DNA of 11,226 nt from DATAEK01 sp036258055 (GTDB lineage: Bacteria > Acidobacteriota > Vicinamibacteria > Vicinamibacterales > 2-12-FULL-66-21): assembly GCA_036258055.1 (NCBI GenBank), contig DATAEK010000375.1, forward strand, positions 1-11,226, given 5' to 3'. Position numbers and translations under genes: made by a program. Numbering within the stretch: the first letter of the stretch is position 1; every line of letters starts with the position of its first letter. The notes under the pieces are model-generated. The model did not search any database. It was not told the origin of the DNA and was given only the letters and a program-made list of their open reading frames with translations. Shown here piece after piece: positions 1 through 6,534 of the stretch.

Positions 1-117
1 CGGCGCGAAATCGGCCGGCTGGTCGTCCAGACCACGGCGGCGGTCACGGGGAGGATCCTGACCGCCGAGGATCAGCAGCGGCTGGCGGAGGAGACCGCAA
101 GCCAGCTTGCGGTGTAA
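1..117 (+). CDS. atpF: F1Fo ATP synthase subunit b, C-terminal end (5' truncated by window edge)
   Basis: Frame 1 is open from the first base to a TAA at 115-117 and encodes the last 38 residues of a protein. The peptide contains GRLVVQTTAAVTGRILTAED and ends in a charged, Glu/Gln/Arg-rich amphipathic stretch finishing TASQLAV. This is the usual pattern of the C-terminal end of subunit b, the dimeric peripheral-stalk coiled coil whose tip binds the delta subunit on top of F1. The next gene, 17 bases downstream, is the delta subunit, as expected in an atp operon. The membrane anchor and most of the coiled coil lie outside the window, so a b' paralogue cannot be excluded. A perfect inverted repeat covers codons just before the stop. 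The call rests on the short homologous-looking tail plus strong gene-order context. Confidence 0.85.
   Translation, partial: RREIGRLVVQTTAAVTGRILTAEDQQRLAEETASQLAV
94..113. repeat. Perfect 9-2-9 inverted repeat at the end of atpF
   Basis: ACCGCAAGC (94-102) and GCTTGCGGT (105-113) are exact reverse complements separated by CA. In RNA the innermost pair would open, giving about 8 bp with a 4-base loop. It lies inside the last codons of atpF and ends one base before the stop codon. There is no T-run after it, so it does not look like an intrinsic terminator. An intercistronic mRNA processing or stability element is possible, but that is inference. Confidence 0.6.
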
Positions 118-134
118 CCGGCGGGGTTTACGGC

Positions 135-527
135 ATGCAGACGAAGAAACGGGCCAGACGGTCGGCGCGACACCTGTATCGGCTCTGTCTCATCAACGGC
201 GCCCTCGACGAAGAACGAGTCCGCCTGGTCGCCCGGCGGCTCGCCCGGTCACGGCGACTGACCGCGCTGCCGGTCTTCGGCGCCTTCCAGCGGCTGGTGC
301 GACTCGATCTCGACCGGCATACGGCACGCATCGAGAGCGCCACGCCGCTGGCGGGTCCGCTGCGGGACACGATCGCGGAGCGCCTGTCGCGGCGTTACGG
401 GCCGCGATTGCGCATCTCGTTCCGGGACGATCCCGCGCTCATCGGCGGAGTGCGCATCACCGTCTTCAGTGATGTCTACGACGGTACGGTTCGCGCGCGG
501 CTGAACACACTGAGAGCGCGCTTCTGA
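135..527 (+). CDS. atpH: F1Fo ATP synthase subunit delta, short form
   Basis: Delta (OSCP-like) links the peripheral stalk b subunits to the top of the alpha3beta3 hexamer. The 130-residue product carries the hallmark C-terminal region: DPALIGGVRI at 99-108 and SDVYDGTVRARL at 112-123. The strand HTARIESATPL (62-72) matches the usual V-x-SA-x-L strand after the helical domain. Bacterial delta is normally about 177-180 residues; here only about 60 residues precede that strand, enough for roughly three helices instead of six. The start is firm: reading upstream in frame to the window edge shows no ATG, GTG or TTG. The Shine-Dalgarno signal is weak (GGCGGGG near 120-126). From memory, similar short delta proteins with an N-terminal R-x-LYRLCL..G.LDE pattern occur in Acidobacteria and Verrucomicrobia, so this looks like a lineage form rather than a broken gene. 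Stop TGA at 525-527. Confidence 0.9.
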   Translation: MQTKKRARRSARHLYRLCLINGALDEERVRLVARRLARSRRLTALPVFGAFQRLVRLDLDRHTARIESATPLAGPLRDTIAERLSRRYGPRLRISFRDDPALIGGVRITVFSDVYDGTVRARLNTLRARF

Positions 528-532
528 GCGCG
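517..532. repeat. Short hairpin with the atpH stop codon in its loop
   Basis: CGCGC (517-521) pairs with GCGCG (528-532) around TTCTGA, which contains the atpH stop codon. The stem is only 5 bp and could easily arise by chance in GC-rich DNA. It is listed because similar structures lie at the atpF, atpA and atpD stops. An 8-bp palindrome GAGATCTC follows at 537-544, directly before the atpA start. Confidence 0.3.
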
Positions 533-545
533 GTGAGAGATCTCG

Positions 546-2075
<1,530 letters not shown>

Positions 2076-2078
<3 letters not shown>

Positions 2079-2095
2079 CTCTCACCTGAGAGCTA
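2076..2095. repeat. Perfect 9-2-9 inverted repeat on the atpA stop codon
   Basis: TAGCTCTCA (2076-2084) and TGAGAGCTA (2087-2095) are exact reverse complements separated by CC. The first arm begins with the atpA stop codon TAG. No T-run follows, so read-through into atpG is expected. The architecture is the same as the repeat at the end of atpF. A role in setting alpha versus gamma output is possible but is inference. Confidence 0.6.
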
Positions 2096-2107
2096 ATAGC
2101 TGAAAAC
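2087..2107 (+). repeat. Three degenerate heptamers in the atpA-atpG gap
   Basis: The gap reads as three consecutive 7-base units: TGAGAGC, TAATAGC, TGAAAAC, sharing T-R-A-N-A-R-C. They resemble the units found before atpD (CGGAAGC, TGGAATC). The first overlaps the right arm of the inverted repeat on the atpA stop. Only three units are present, so chance similarity cannot be excluded. Confidence 0.4.
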
Positions 2108-2110
2108 CGT

Positions 2111-2974
2111 ATGAATTCCCCCCGCGAACTTCGCCGCCGCATCAAGTCGGTCAGGAGCATGGCTCAGATTACCAGGGCCATGCAGATGGTCGCCGCCTCG
2201 AAGATGCGCGCAGCGCAGCAGGCGGCGATCGCGCCGCGGTCCTTCGTCCTGCTGATGTATCGCATCCAGCGCGCGGCGACGACGCGTCCCGTCGACTTCA
2301 CGCACCCGCTGCTGGAGCGGCGCGAGGTGCGGACACGAGCGGTCATCCTCGTGGCGGCCGATAAGGGTCTGTGCGGGGCGCTGAACACGAATATCTTCCG
2401 GCTGGCCGCGCCGTTGGACCCCGAGACCACGCTCTTCATCACCGCCGGCCGCAGGGCTGCGCAGTGGGTCGCGCGAAGCGGCCGTCGGCTCGCCGCCGAG
2501 TTCGCCTACGGCGACGCCCCCAGGTTCGCGGAAGCGCGAGCGATCGCGAGTTTCGCACGCGAGCTGTTCCTGAACGGCGACGTCGACGAGGTGCGCATCC
2601 TGGCCACCCGCTTCATCAACACGCTGTCGCAGGAGGCACTCGCGATGCCGTTCATTCCCATCGGTGAGATCACGGGGCTGAAGGTCCCGGGCATGGACGT
2701 GCCGGTCTGGACGGACGACACCGTGCCGATGTTGTTCGAACCCAATGCGCGATCGGTCCTCGGCTACCTGCTCGGGCACTACCTGAACGTGACGGTGTAC
2801 TTCACGCTGCTGAACGCCAAGGCCAGCGAGCACAGCGCGCGCATGGTGGCGATGAAGAACGCGACGGACAGCGCCGGAGAGTTGGTGCGGAGCCTGACGC
2901 TCGAATACAACCGGCTCCGGCAAAGCAATATCACGAGGGAGCTCATGGACATTGCCGGCGGACAGGCGACCTGA
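2111..2974 (+). CDS. atpG: F1Fo ATP synthase subunit gamma
   Basis: Gamma is the central rotor shaft whose N- and C-terminal helices form a coiled coil inside the alpha3beta3 ring. The 287-residue length is normal. The N-terminus RELRRRIKSVRSMAQITRAM (5-24) followed by QMVAASKMRAAQ (25-36) is the family hallmark. The central Rossmann-like domain contains AADKGLCGALNTN (82-94). The C-terminal helix carries MVAMKNATDSAGEL (245-258) and the ending YNRLRQSNITRELMDIAGG (266-284), the gamma signature region. ATG 2111 gives the canonical N-terminus; upstream AAAACCGT is a poor ribosome site, so initiation may depend on coupling from atpA 32 bases upstream. Stop TGA at 2972-2974. A 107-base repeat-filled gap separates it from atpD. 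Confidence 0.97.
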   Translation: MNSPRELRRRIKSVRSMAQITRAMQMVAASKMRAAQQAAIAPRSFVLLMYRIQRAATTRPVDFTHPLLERREVRTRAVILVAADKGLCGALNTNIFRLAAPLDPETTLFITAGRRAAQWVARSGRRLAAEFAYGDAPRFAEARAIASFARELFLNGDVDEVRILATRFINTLSQEALAMPFIPIGEITGLKVPGMDVPVWTDDTVPMLFEPNARSVLGYLLGHYLNVTVYFTLLNAKASEHSARMVAMKNATDSAGELVRSLTLEYNRLRQSNITRELMDIAGGQAT

Positions 2975-3078
2975 GAATTTCGGATTGGGGCTTGACGATA
3001 GCGAATTGCGTGATTGCGGAGTGTCGAGCGCGGATCCGAAAGCCGGAAGCCCCGACGCTGAAGCCGGAAGCTGGAATC
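2975..3078 (+). repeat. Degenerate heptamer-repeat tract filling the atpG-atpD gap
   Basis: The tract divides into two related series of 7-base units. From 2975: GAATTTC, GGATTGG, GGCTTGA, CGATAGC, GAATTGC, then after a one-base slip TGATTGC, GGAGTGT and CGAGCGC. From 3037, in strict 7-base register: CGAAAGC, CGGAAGC, CCCGACG, CTGAAGC, CGGAAGC, TGGAATC. The 11-mer AAGCCGGAAGC occurs exactly twice (3040-3050 and 3061-3071), 21 bases apart, which is three units. No T-rich terminator is seen, and the tract ends 3 bases before the atpD ATG. The GGAA at 3073-3076 may be the ribosome site. The repeat reading was made by eye. Confidence 0.6.
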
Positions 3079-3081
3079 TAT

Positions 3082-4482
3082 ATGAACATCGGTACAGTCG
3101 TACAAGTCGTCGGCCCGGTAGTCGACGTCGAGTTCCCCGGCGCGCTGCCGGCGATCTACAACGCGCTGACTGTGGACTACTCGGTCGAGGAGCAGCCAGT
3201 CAGGCTGACGCTGGAGGTGCAGCAGCACCTGGGCGACAAGTGGGTGCGGACGATCTCGATGTCGGGCACCGAAGGGCTCAAGCGCGGCGTCACGGTCACC
3301 GACACCGGTGGTCCTATCTCGATGCCGGTCGGCGACGGGGTGATGGGGCGCGTGTTCGACGTCACCGGGAACCCGGTCGACGAGCGCGGCCCGGTACGGG
3401 CTGAAAAGTACTACCCCATTCATCGGCCTGCCCCGTCGCTCGTCGAGCAGTCGACGTCGCCGCAGCTGCTTGTGACGGGCATCAAGGTCATCGATCTGAT
3501 TTGCCCGTTCCTGAAGGGCGGCAAGGTCGGCGCGTTCGGCGGTGCCGGCGTCGGCAAGACCGTCGTCATCATGGAACTGATCAACAACATCGCGAAGCTT
3601 CACGGCGGCGTCTCGGTGTTCGCTGGCGTCGGAGAACGGACGCGCGAAGGCAACGATCTTTATCAGGAGATGTCGCAGGCCGGGGTCATCAACCGTCAGG
3701 ACTTGGGCAAGTCGAAGATCGCGCTCGTGTACGGTCAGATGAACGAGCCGCCCGGCGCGCGGCTGCGAGTGGCGCTGAGCGGTCTGGCCATTACGGAGTA
3801 CTTCCGCGACGAGAAGAGCCAGGACGTGCTTCTCTTCATCGACAACATCTTCCGCTTCTCGCAGGCGGGCGCCGAGGTTTCCGCGCTGCTCGGGCGCACC
3901 GCGAGCGCCGTCGGCTATCAGCCGACCCTGGCTGCCGAAATGGGCCTGTTGCAGGAGCGGATCACCTCGACGAAGAAAGGGTCGATCACGTCTTTCCAGG
4001 CCGTGTACGTGCCGGCCGACGACCTGACCGACCCGGCGCCAGCCACCACCTTCGCGCACCTCGACGCCACGATCGTTCTCGAGCGCTCGATCGCGGAGCT
4101 CGGGATCTATCCCGCGGTGGATCCGCTCGCCTCCACCTCGCGGTCCCTTGCGCCCGAGATCGTCGGCCAGGAGCACTACGAAACGGCGCGTCGGGTACAG
4201 AAGGTTCTGCAGCGGTTCAAGGATCTGCAGGACATCATCTCGATCCTTGGCATGGACGAGCTGTCGCCCGAGGACAAGCTGACCGTCTATCGGGCCCGGA
4301 AGATCCAGCGCTTCCTCAGCCAGCCTTTCAGCTCGGCGCAGGTGTTCACGGGTCGAGAGGGGCGGCAGGTCGGCGTCGGCGATACAGTGCGCGGTTTCAA
4401 GGAGATCCTCGACGGCAAGCACGACGCCGTTCCGGAGGGAAACTTCTACATGAAGGGGGCGATCGAGGAGGTCACGGCGTAG
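3082..4482 (+). CDS. atpD: F1Fo ATP synthase subunit beta
   Basis: Beta carries the catalytic site for ATP synthesis and hydrolysis in F1. Starting at ATG 3082 it is 466 residues, normal for the family, and begins MNIGTVVQVVGPVVDVEFPG, the usual barrel start. The P-loop GGAGVGKT is at 153-160, the catalytic glutamate E185 lies in GERTREGNDL (184-193), the Walker B region LLFIDNIFRFSQAG is at 250-263, and the signature PAVDPLASTS is at 344-353. The C-terminal DELSEED-type loop reads DELSPED (392-398), with Pro for the first Glu. The frame stays open back to TTG 2992, but those 30 extra codons are translated heptamer repeat and precede the conserved start, so I reject them. A weak GGAA lies 5 bases before the ATG. 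The wording ICPFLKGGKVGAF before the P-loop is, from memory, common in Acidobacteria and Verrucomicrobia. Confidence 0.98.
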   Translation: MNIGTVVQVVGPVVDVEFPGALPAIYNALTVDYSVEEQPVRLTLEVQQHLGDKWVRTISMSGTEGLKRGVTVTDTGGPISMPVGDGVMGRVFDVTGNPVDERGPVRAEKYYPIHRPAPSLVEQSTSPQLLVTGIKVIDLICPFLKGGKVGAFGGAGVGKTVVIMELINNIAKLHGGVSVFAGVGERTREGNDLYQEMSQAGVINRQDLGKSKIALVYGQMNEPPGARLRVALSGLAITEYFRDEKSQDVLLFIDNIFRFSQAGAEVSALLGRTASAVGYQPTLAAEMGLLQERITSTKKGSITSFQAVYVPADDLTDPAPATTFAHLDATIVLERSIAELGIYPAVDPLASTSRSLAPEIVGQEHYETARRVQKVLQRFKDLQDIISILGMDELSPEDKLTVYRARKIQRFLSQPFSSAQVFTGREGRQVGVGDTVRGFKEILDGKHDAVPEGNFYMKGAIEEVTA

Positions 4483-4490
4483 CGGCCGTG
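4473..4490. repeat. Hairpin around the atpD stop codon
   Basis: CACGGC (4473-4478) is the exact reverse complement of GCCGTG (4485-4490), with GTAGCG between them holding the TAG stop at 4480-4482. An alternative pairing GTCACG (4471-4476) with CGTGAC (4491-4496) competes with it, and GGCCG (4484-4488) can pair with CGGCC (4497-4501). There is no T-run, so it is not a standard terminator. It lies at a step from three copies (beta) to one copy (epsilon). Confidence 0.4.
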
Positions 4491-4520
4491 CGTGACCGGC
4501 CCCGCGACGGACGGTGAATC

Positions 4521-4934
4521 ATGGCTCCCACCCTCAAGCTCGAGATCGTCACGCCGGAAGCAATCGCCATCTCCGAAGACGTGGAGCTGGTGACGCTGCC
4601 GGCCGTCGACGGCCAGATCGGCATTTACCCGGAGCACGTGCACCTGATTACGCAAATGGTGCCGGGTGAACTGATCGCGACCCGAGCGGGGCGCGAGAGC
4701 GTAATCGCAGTCGGCGAAGGGCTCGTCGCGGTAAGCGGCGATCGCGTCGAGATCCTCACCGACCTGGCGATCCGTGCCGAGGATCTCGACGCCGCCAAGA
4801 TCGAGGAGGCGCGGAAGCGCGCCAAAGCCCGCCGCGAAGAGAAGGTCGCCGACGAGTCGGTCGCCGCGCTCAACGCGTCCGTCGTACGGTCGCTCACCCG
4901 CCTGCCCATCCACAAACGCCGTCGACAGTCCTGA
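4521..4934 (+). CDS. atpC: F1Fo ATP synthase subunit epsilon
   Basis: Epsilon binds the foot of gamma and the c-ring; its C-terminal helices can inhibit ATP hydrolysis. The 137-residue length is normal (E. coli has 138). The N-terminal beta sandwich (about 1-86) shows the family pattern LKLEIVTPE at 5-13, LPAVDGQIGIYPEHVHLI at 26-43 and the V-P-G-E-L stretch at 47-51. The C-terminal part (about 87-128) is a charged helical hairpin, AEDLDAAKIEEARKRAKARREEK, split by a short turn. The extreme C-terminus is strongly basic (HKRRRQS). ATG 4521 follows GGTGA by a few bases and gives the conserved start. It lies 38 bases after atpD and appears to be the last gene of the operon, since about 415 bases without a convincing gene follow. 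Confidence 0.96.
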   Translation: MAPTLKLEIVTPEAIAISEDVELVTLPAVDGQIGIYPEHVHLITQMVPGELIATRAGRESVIAVGEGLVAVSGDRVEILTDLAIRAEDLDAAKIEEARKRAKARREEKVADESVAALNASVVRSLTRLPIHKRRRQS

Positions 4935-4941
4935 ACCCTCT

Positions 4942-4988
4942 GACTCGTCGCGCTCGGAGATCCGTTGTCCTTCGCGGAGTCGTGATTT
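4942..4988 (+). terminator. Possible weak terminator of the atp operon
   Basis: Eight bases after atpC, GACTC (4942-4946) pairs with GAGTC (4977-4981), and after a GT bulge CGCG (4949-4952) pairs with CGCG (4973-4976). The enclosed region holds the small palindrome CGGAGATCCG (4955-4964). The sequence then reads GTGATTTAA, with only three T in a row, so intrinsic termination would be weak and Rho may be involved. Position after the last atp gene is the main support. Confidence 0.35.
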
Positions 4989-5072
4989 AACCGCTACAGG
5001 GCGAGGTCAGCCGGCGGGTCGCCGCGGGCGGAAACCGAAGTCACCGGAGAGCATGAGAGCGCAGCGAACGAG

Positions 5073-5132
5073 CCACGCGAGCGGAGGGGCGCCGCCGCGC
5101 GAGCGTGGGAGAGGTCCGTGGGACAAAGTCCC
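5073..5132. repeat. Palindromic cluster, possible REP-like element
   Basis: CCACGC (5073-5078) pairs with GCGTGG (5103-5108), enclosing GCGG (5081-5084) with CCGC (5095-5098). The octamer CGCGAGCG occurs twice as a direct repeat (5076-5083 and 5098-5105). Immediately downstream GGGAC (5120-5124) pairs with GTCCC (5128-5132) around AAA. None is followed by a T-run. The clustering and the non-coding location resemble a repetitive extragenic palindrome, but copy number cannot be seen from one window. Confidence 0.35.
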
Positions 5133-5160
5133 CCGATGATCTGGACGGGAACGAGCATCC

Positions 5161-5176
5161 TGCGTGGATCCACGCA
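5161..5176. repeat. Perfect 16-bp palindrome, candidate operator
   Basis: TGCGTGGATCCACGCA is its own reverse complement and does not extend further on either side. It lies 174 bases upstream of the adaptor gene, in the spacer that should hold the efflux promoter. An uninterrupted dyad like this fits a dimeric regulator site, but no regulator gene is present to pair it with, and it may equally be a folded RNA element. Confidence 0.35.
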
Positions 5177-5211
5177 CCGCATTGGCGCCCCTTTGCTCCA
5201 GAGCCGCTGAT

Positions 5212-5237
5212 TTGCGCCTGTTCGGGCCCGGGCGCAA
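5212..5237. repeat. GC-rich 9-bp hairpin in the spacer
   Basis: TTGCGCCTG (5212-5220) pairs with CGGGCGCAA (5229-5237), with one T-G wobble, around the 8-base loop TTCGGGCC. The sequence after it is AGCGGCACC, without T-run, so it is not an intrinsic terminator. It may be part of the 5' untranslated leader of the efflux transcript if the promoter lies upstream; this cannot be decided here. Confidence 0.4.
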
Positions 5238-5349
5238 GCGGCACCGGCGTTGCCCTGCTGGTCTCCGTCGCAAGGGCGTTCCTGAGCACCGTCGTGGCGC
5301 AACGCGGGCCTCGACTCGGGAATCGAGGGGATTGACAGCGGAGACGACG

Positions 5350-6531
5350 ATGGGAAGGGAAGATATGACGAGTAATGTGAAGCGCAGGGCGGTTTTCGTA
5401 TCCATGGTTTTCAGCATCCCGATGCTTATGGTGGCTGGCTGCTCGGGTCCGCCGCCGGTGACGCTGCCCGATCCGGAGGTGCTCGTTGCTTCCCCCATCC
5501 GGCAGGACGTACCCGTCCACGACGAATGGGTGGCGACACTGGACGGCTTTGTGAACGCCGAAATCCGTCCTCAGGTGTCCGGCTACCTCGTCAGCCAGAA
5601 CTACAAGGAAGGCGCGGCGGTCCGGAAGGGCCAGGTGCTGTTCGAAATCGATCCGAGACCCTTCCAGGCGGCCCTGAGCGGGGCGAGGGGTCAGCTGGCC
5701 CAGGCCGAAGCCGCGCTGGCCAAGAGTGCGCTCGACGTCGAACGCGACACCCCGCTCGTCGAGAAGAAGGCGGTCCCCAAGGAGAAGCTTGACTCCGAGA
5801 TCCAGGCCAAAATCGCCACCGCGGCCGCGGTCGAATCCGGCAAGGCGGCGGTGCAACGCGCGGAACTCGATCTCGAGTGGACCAAGGTGACCTCGCTCGT
5901 CGACGGCGTTGCGGGGATCGCTCAAGTTCAGATCGGGAACCTCGTAGGCCCCAACGCCCACCTGACCTCGGTCTCCCAAGTCGATCCGATCAAGGTGTAC
6001 TTCCTCGTAAGCGAACAGCAGTACCTGCGAGCGACGCGGCTCAGCGCGGGCGGGCAGCCCCTGCATCTGTTCGACAGCTCACCCGAGCTGATCCTGTCCG
6101 ACGGCACCGCGTACCCGCACAAGGGCAGGATTCTGTGGACCGACCGACAGGTCGATTCCAACACCGGCACGATCCGTCTGGTTGCGGCATTCCCGAATCC
6201 CGGCAACAAGCTGCGTCCGGGACAGTACGGGCGTGTGCGCATCCAGACCAGCATCAAAAAGGACGCCCTGGTGATCCCCCAGAGCGCGGTCAAAGAAATT
6301 CAGGGAGGGTACCAGGTTGCGGTGGTCGGCGCCGACCAGAAGGCCAGCATCCGGCCGGTGAAGGCGAGTCAGCGAGTCGGAACGTTGTGGGTGATCGACG
6401 AGGGCCTGACGGCAGACGACCAGGTCGTGGTCGAGGGACTGGAAAAGGCCAAGGACGGCACGCGGGTGGTTCCCAAGCCGGCGCGGACGGCCGCGGACCG
6501 GTCCGCACGCAACCAGGATGGGGGGCGCTGA
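5350..6531 (+). CDS. RND efflux periplasmic adaptor lipoprotein (membrane fusion protein)
   Basis: This protein would bridge the inner-membrane RND pump and the outer-membrane channel in the periplasm (AcrA/MexA/MexE-type family). With ATG 5350 it has 393 residues. A hydrophobic signal segment ends in VAGC, a lipobox with Cys31 as the probable lipidated residue. The first half of the barrel-sandwich (lipoyl-like) domain is NAEIRPQVSGYL (69-80) through IDPRPF (100-105). An Ala/Lys/Glu-rich alpha-helical hairpin follows (about 107-178), then the second lipoyl half (about 180-200), a beta barrel with NKLRPGQYGRVRI (286-298), and the membrane-proximal domain (about 305-375). GGAG at 5340-5343 suits ATG 5350. 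ATG 5365 is an equally plausible start (388 residues, Cys26, purine-rich GGGAAGGGAAG upstream). The open frame back to 5164 adds no recognisable sequence. The stop is 3 bases before the pump gene. Confidence 0.95.
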   Translation: MGREDMTSNVKRRAVFVSMVFSIPMLMVAGCSGPPPVTLPDPEVLVASPIRQDVPVHDEWVATLDGFVNAEIRPQVSGYLVSQNYKEGAAVRKGQVLFEIDPRPFQAALSGARGQLAQAEAALAKSALDVERDTPLVEKKAVPKEKLDSEIQAKIATAAAVESGKAAVQRAELDLEWTKVTSLVDGVAGIAQVQIGNLVGPNAHLTSVSQVDPIKVYFLVSEQQYLRATRLSAGGQPLHLFDSSPELILSDGTAYPHKGRILWTDRQVDSNTGTIRLVAAFPNPGNKLRPGQYGRVRIQTSIKKDALVIPQSAVKEIQGGYQVAVVGADQKASIRPVKASQRVGTLWVIDEGLTADDQVVVEGLEKAKDGTRVVPKPARTAADRSARNQDGGR

Positions 6532-6534
6532 GCC

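Larger units (their letters stand above)
4935..5349. other. Structured non-coding spacer between the atp and efflux operons
   Basis: This stretch has no gene I can support. Open frames cross it, but they lack recognisable domains and are expected in GC-rich DNA. It contains several inverted repeats: a bipartite hairpin at 4942-4981, a stem at 5073-5078 with 5103-5108, GGGAC-AAA-GTCCC at 5120-5132, a perfect 16-bp palindrome at 5161-5176, a 9-bp stem at 5212-5237 and a 6-bp stem at 5309-5328. The atp operon must end and the efflux promoter should begin somewhere here. I could not place a promoter with both -35 and -10 boxes: TTGACA at 5332-5337 has no -10 at proper spacing. Part of it could be a dispersed repeat. 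Confidence 0.6.

Noticed and set aside
2992..3081. N-terminal extension of AtpD from TTG 2992
   Set aside because: The extra codons translate the intergenic heptamer repeat, and the conserved beta N-terminus begins at ATG 3082.
5183..5197. Sigma-54-like TGGCGC...TTTGCT
   Set aside because: The GG and GC elements are 9 bases apart instead of the required 10, and no sigma-54 activator site or gene is visible.
5136..5210. 24-codon open frame (starts MIWTGTSILRG) as a possible leader peptide
   Set aside because: No Shine-Dalgarno signal, no attenuator-like codon run, and short frames are expected here; it could be revisited if conserved in relatives.
5164..5349. N-terminal extension of the adaptor upstream of ATG 5350
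   Set aside because: The frame is open, but it would put an Arg-rich, unrecognisable stretch of about 60 residues before a clear lipoprotein signal peptide, which needs to be N-terminal.
5332..5369. TTGACA at 5332-5337 as the -35 box of an efflux promoter
   Set aside because: No TATAAT-like box at 16-18 bases; the nearest T/A-rich candidate is about 26 bases away and overlaps the possible start codons.
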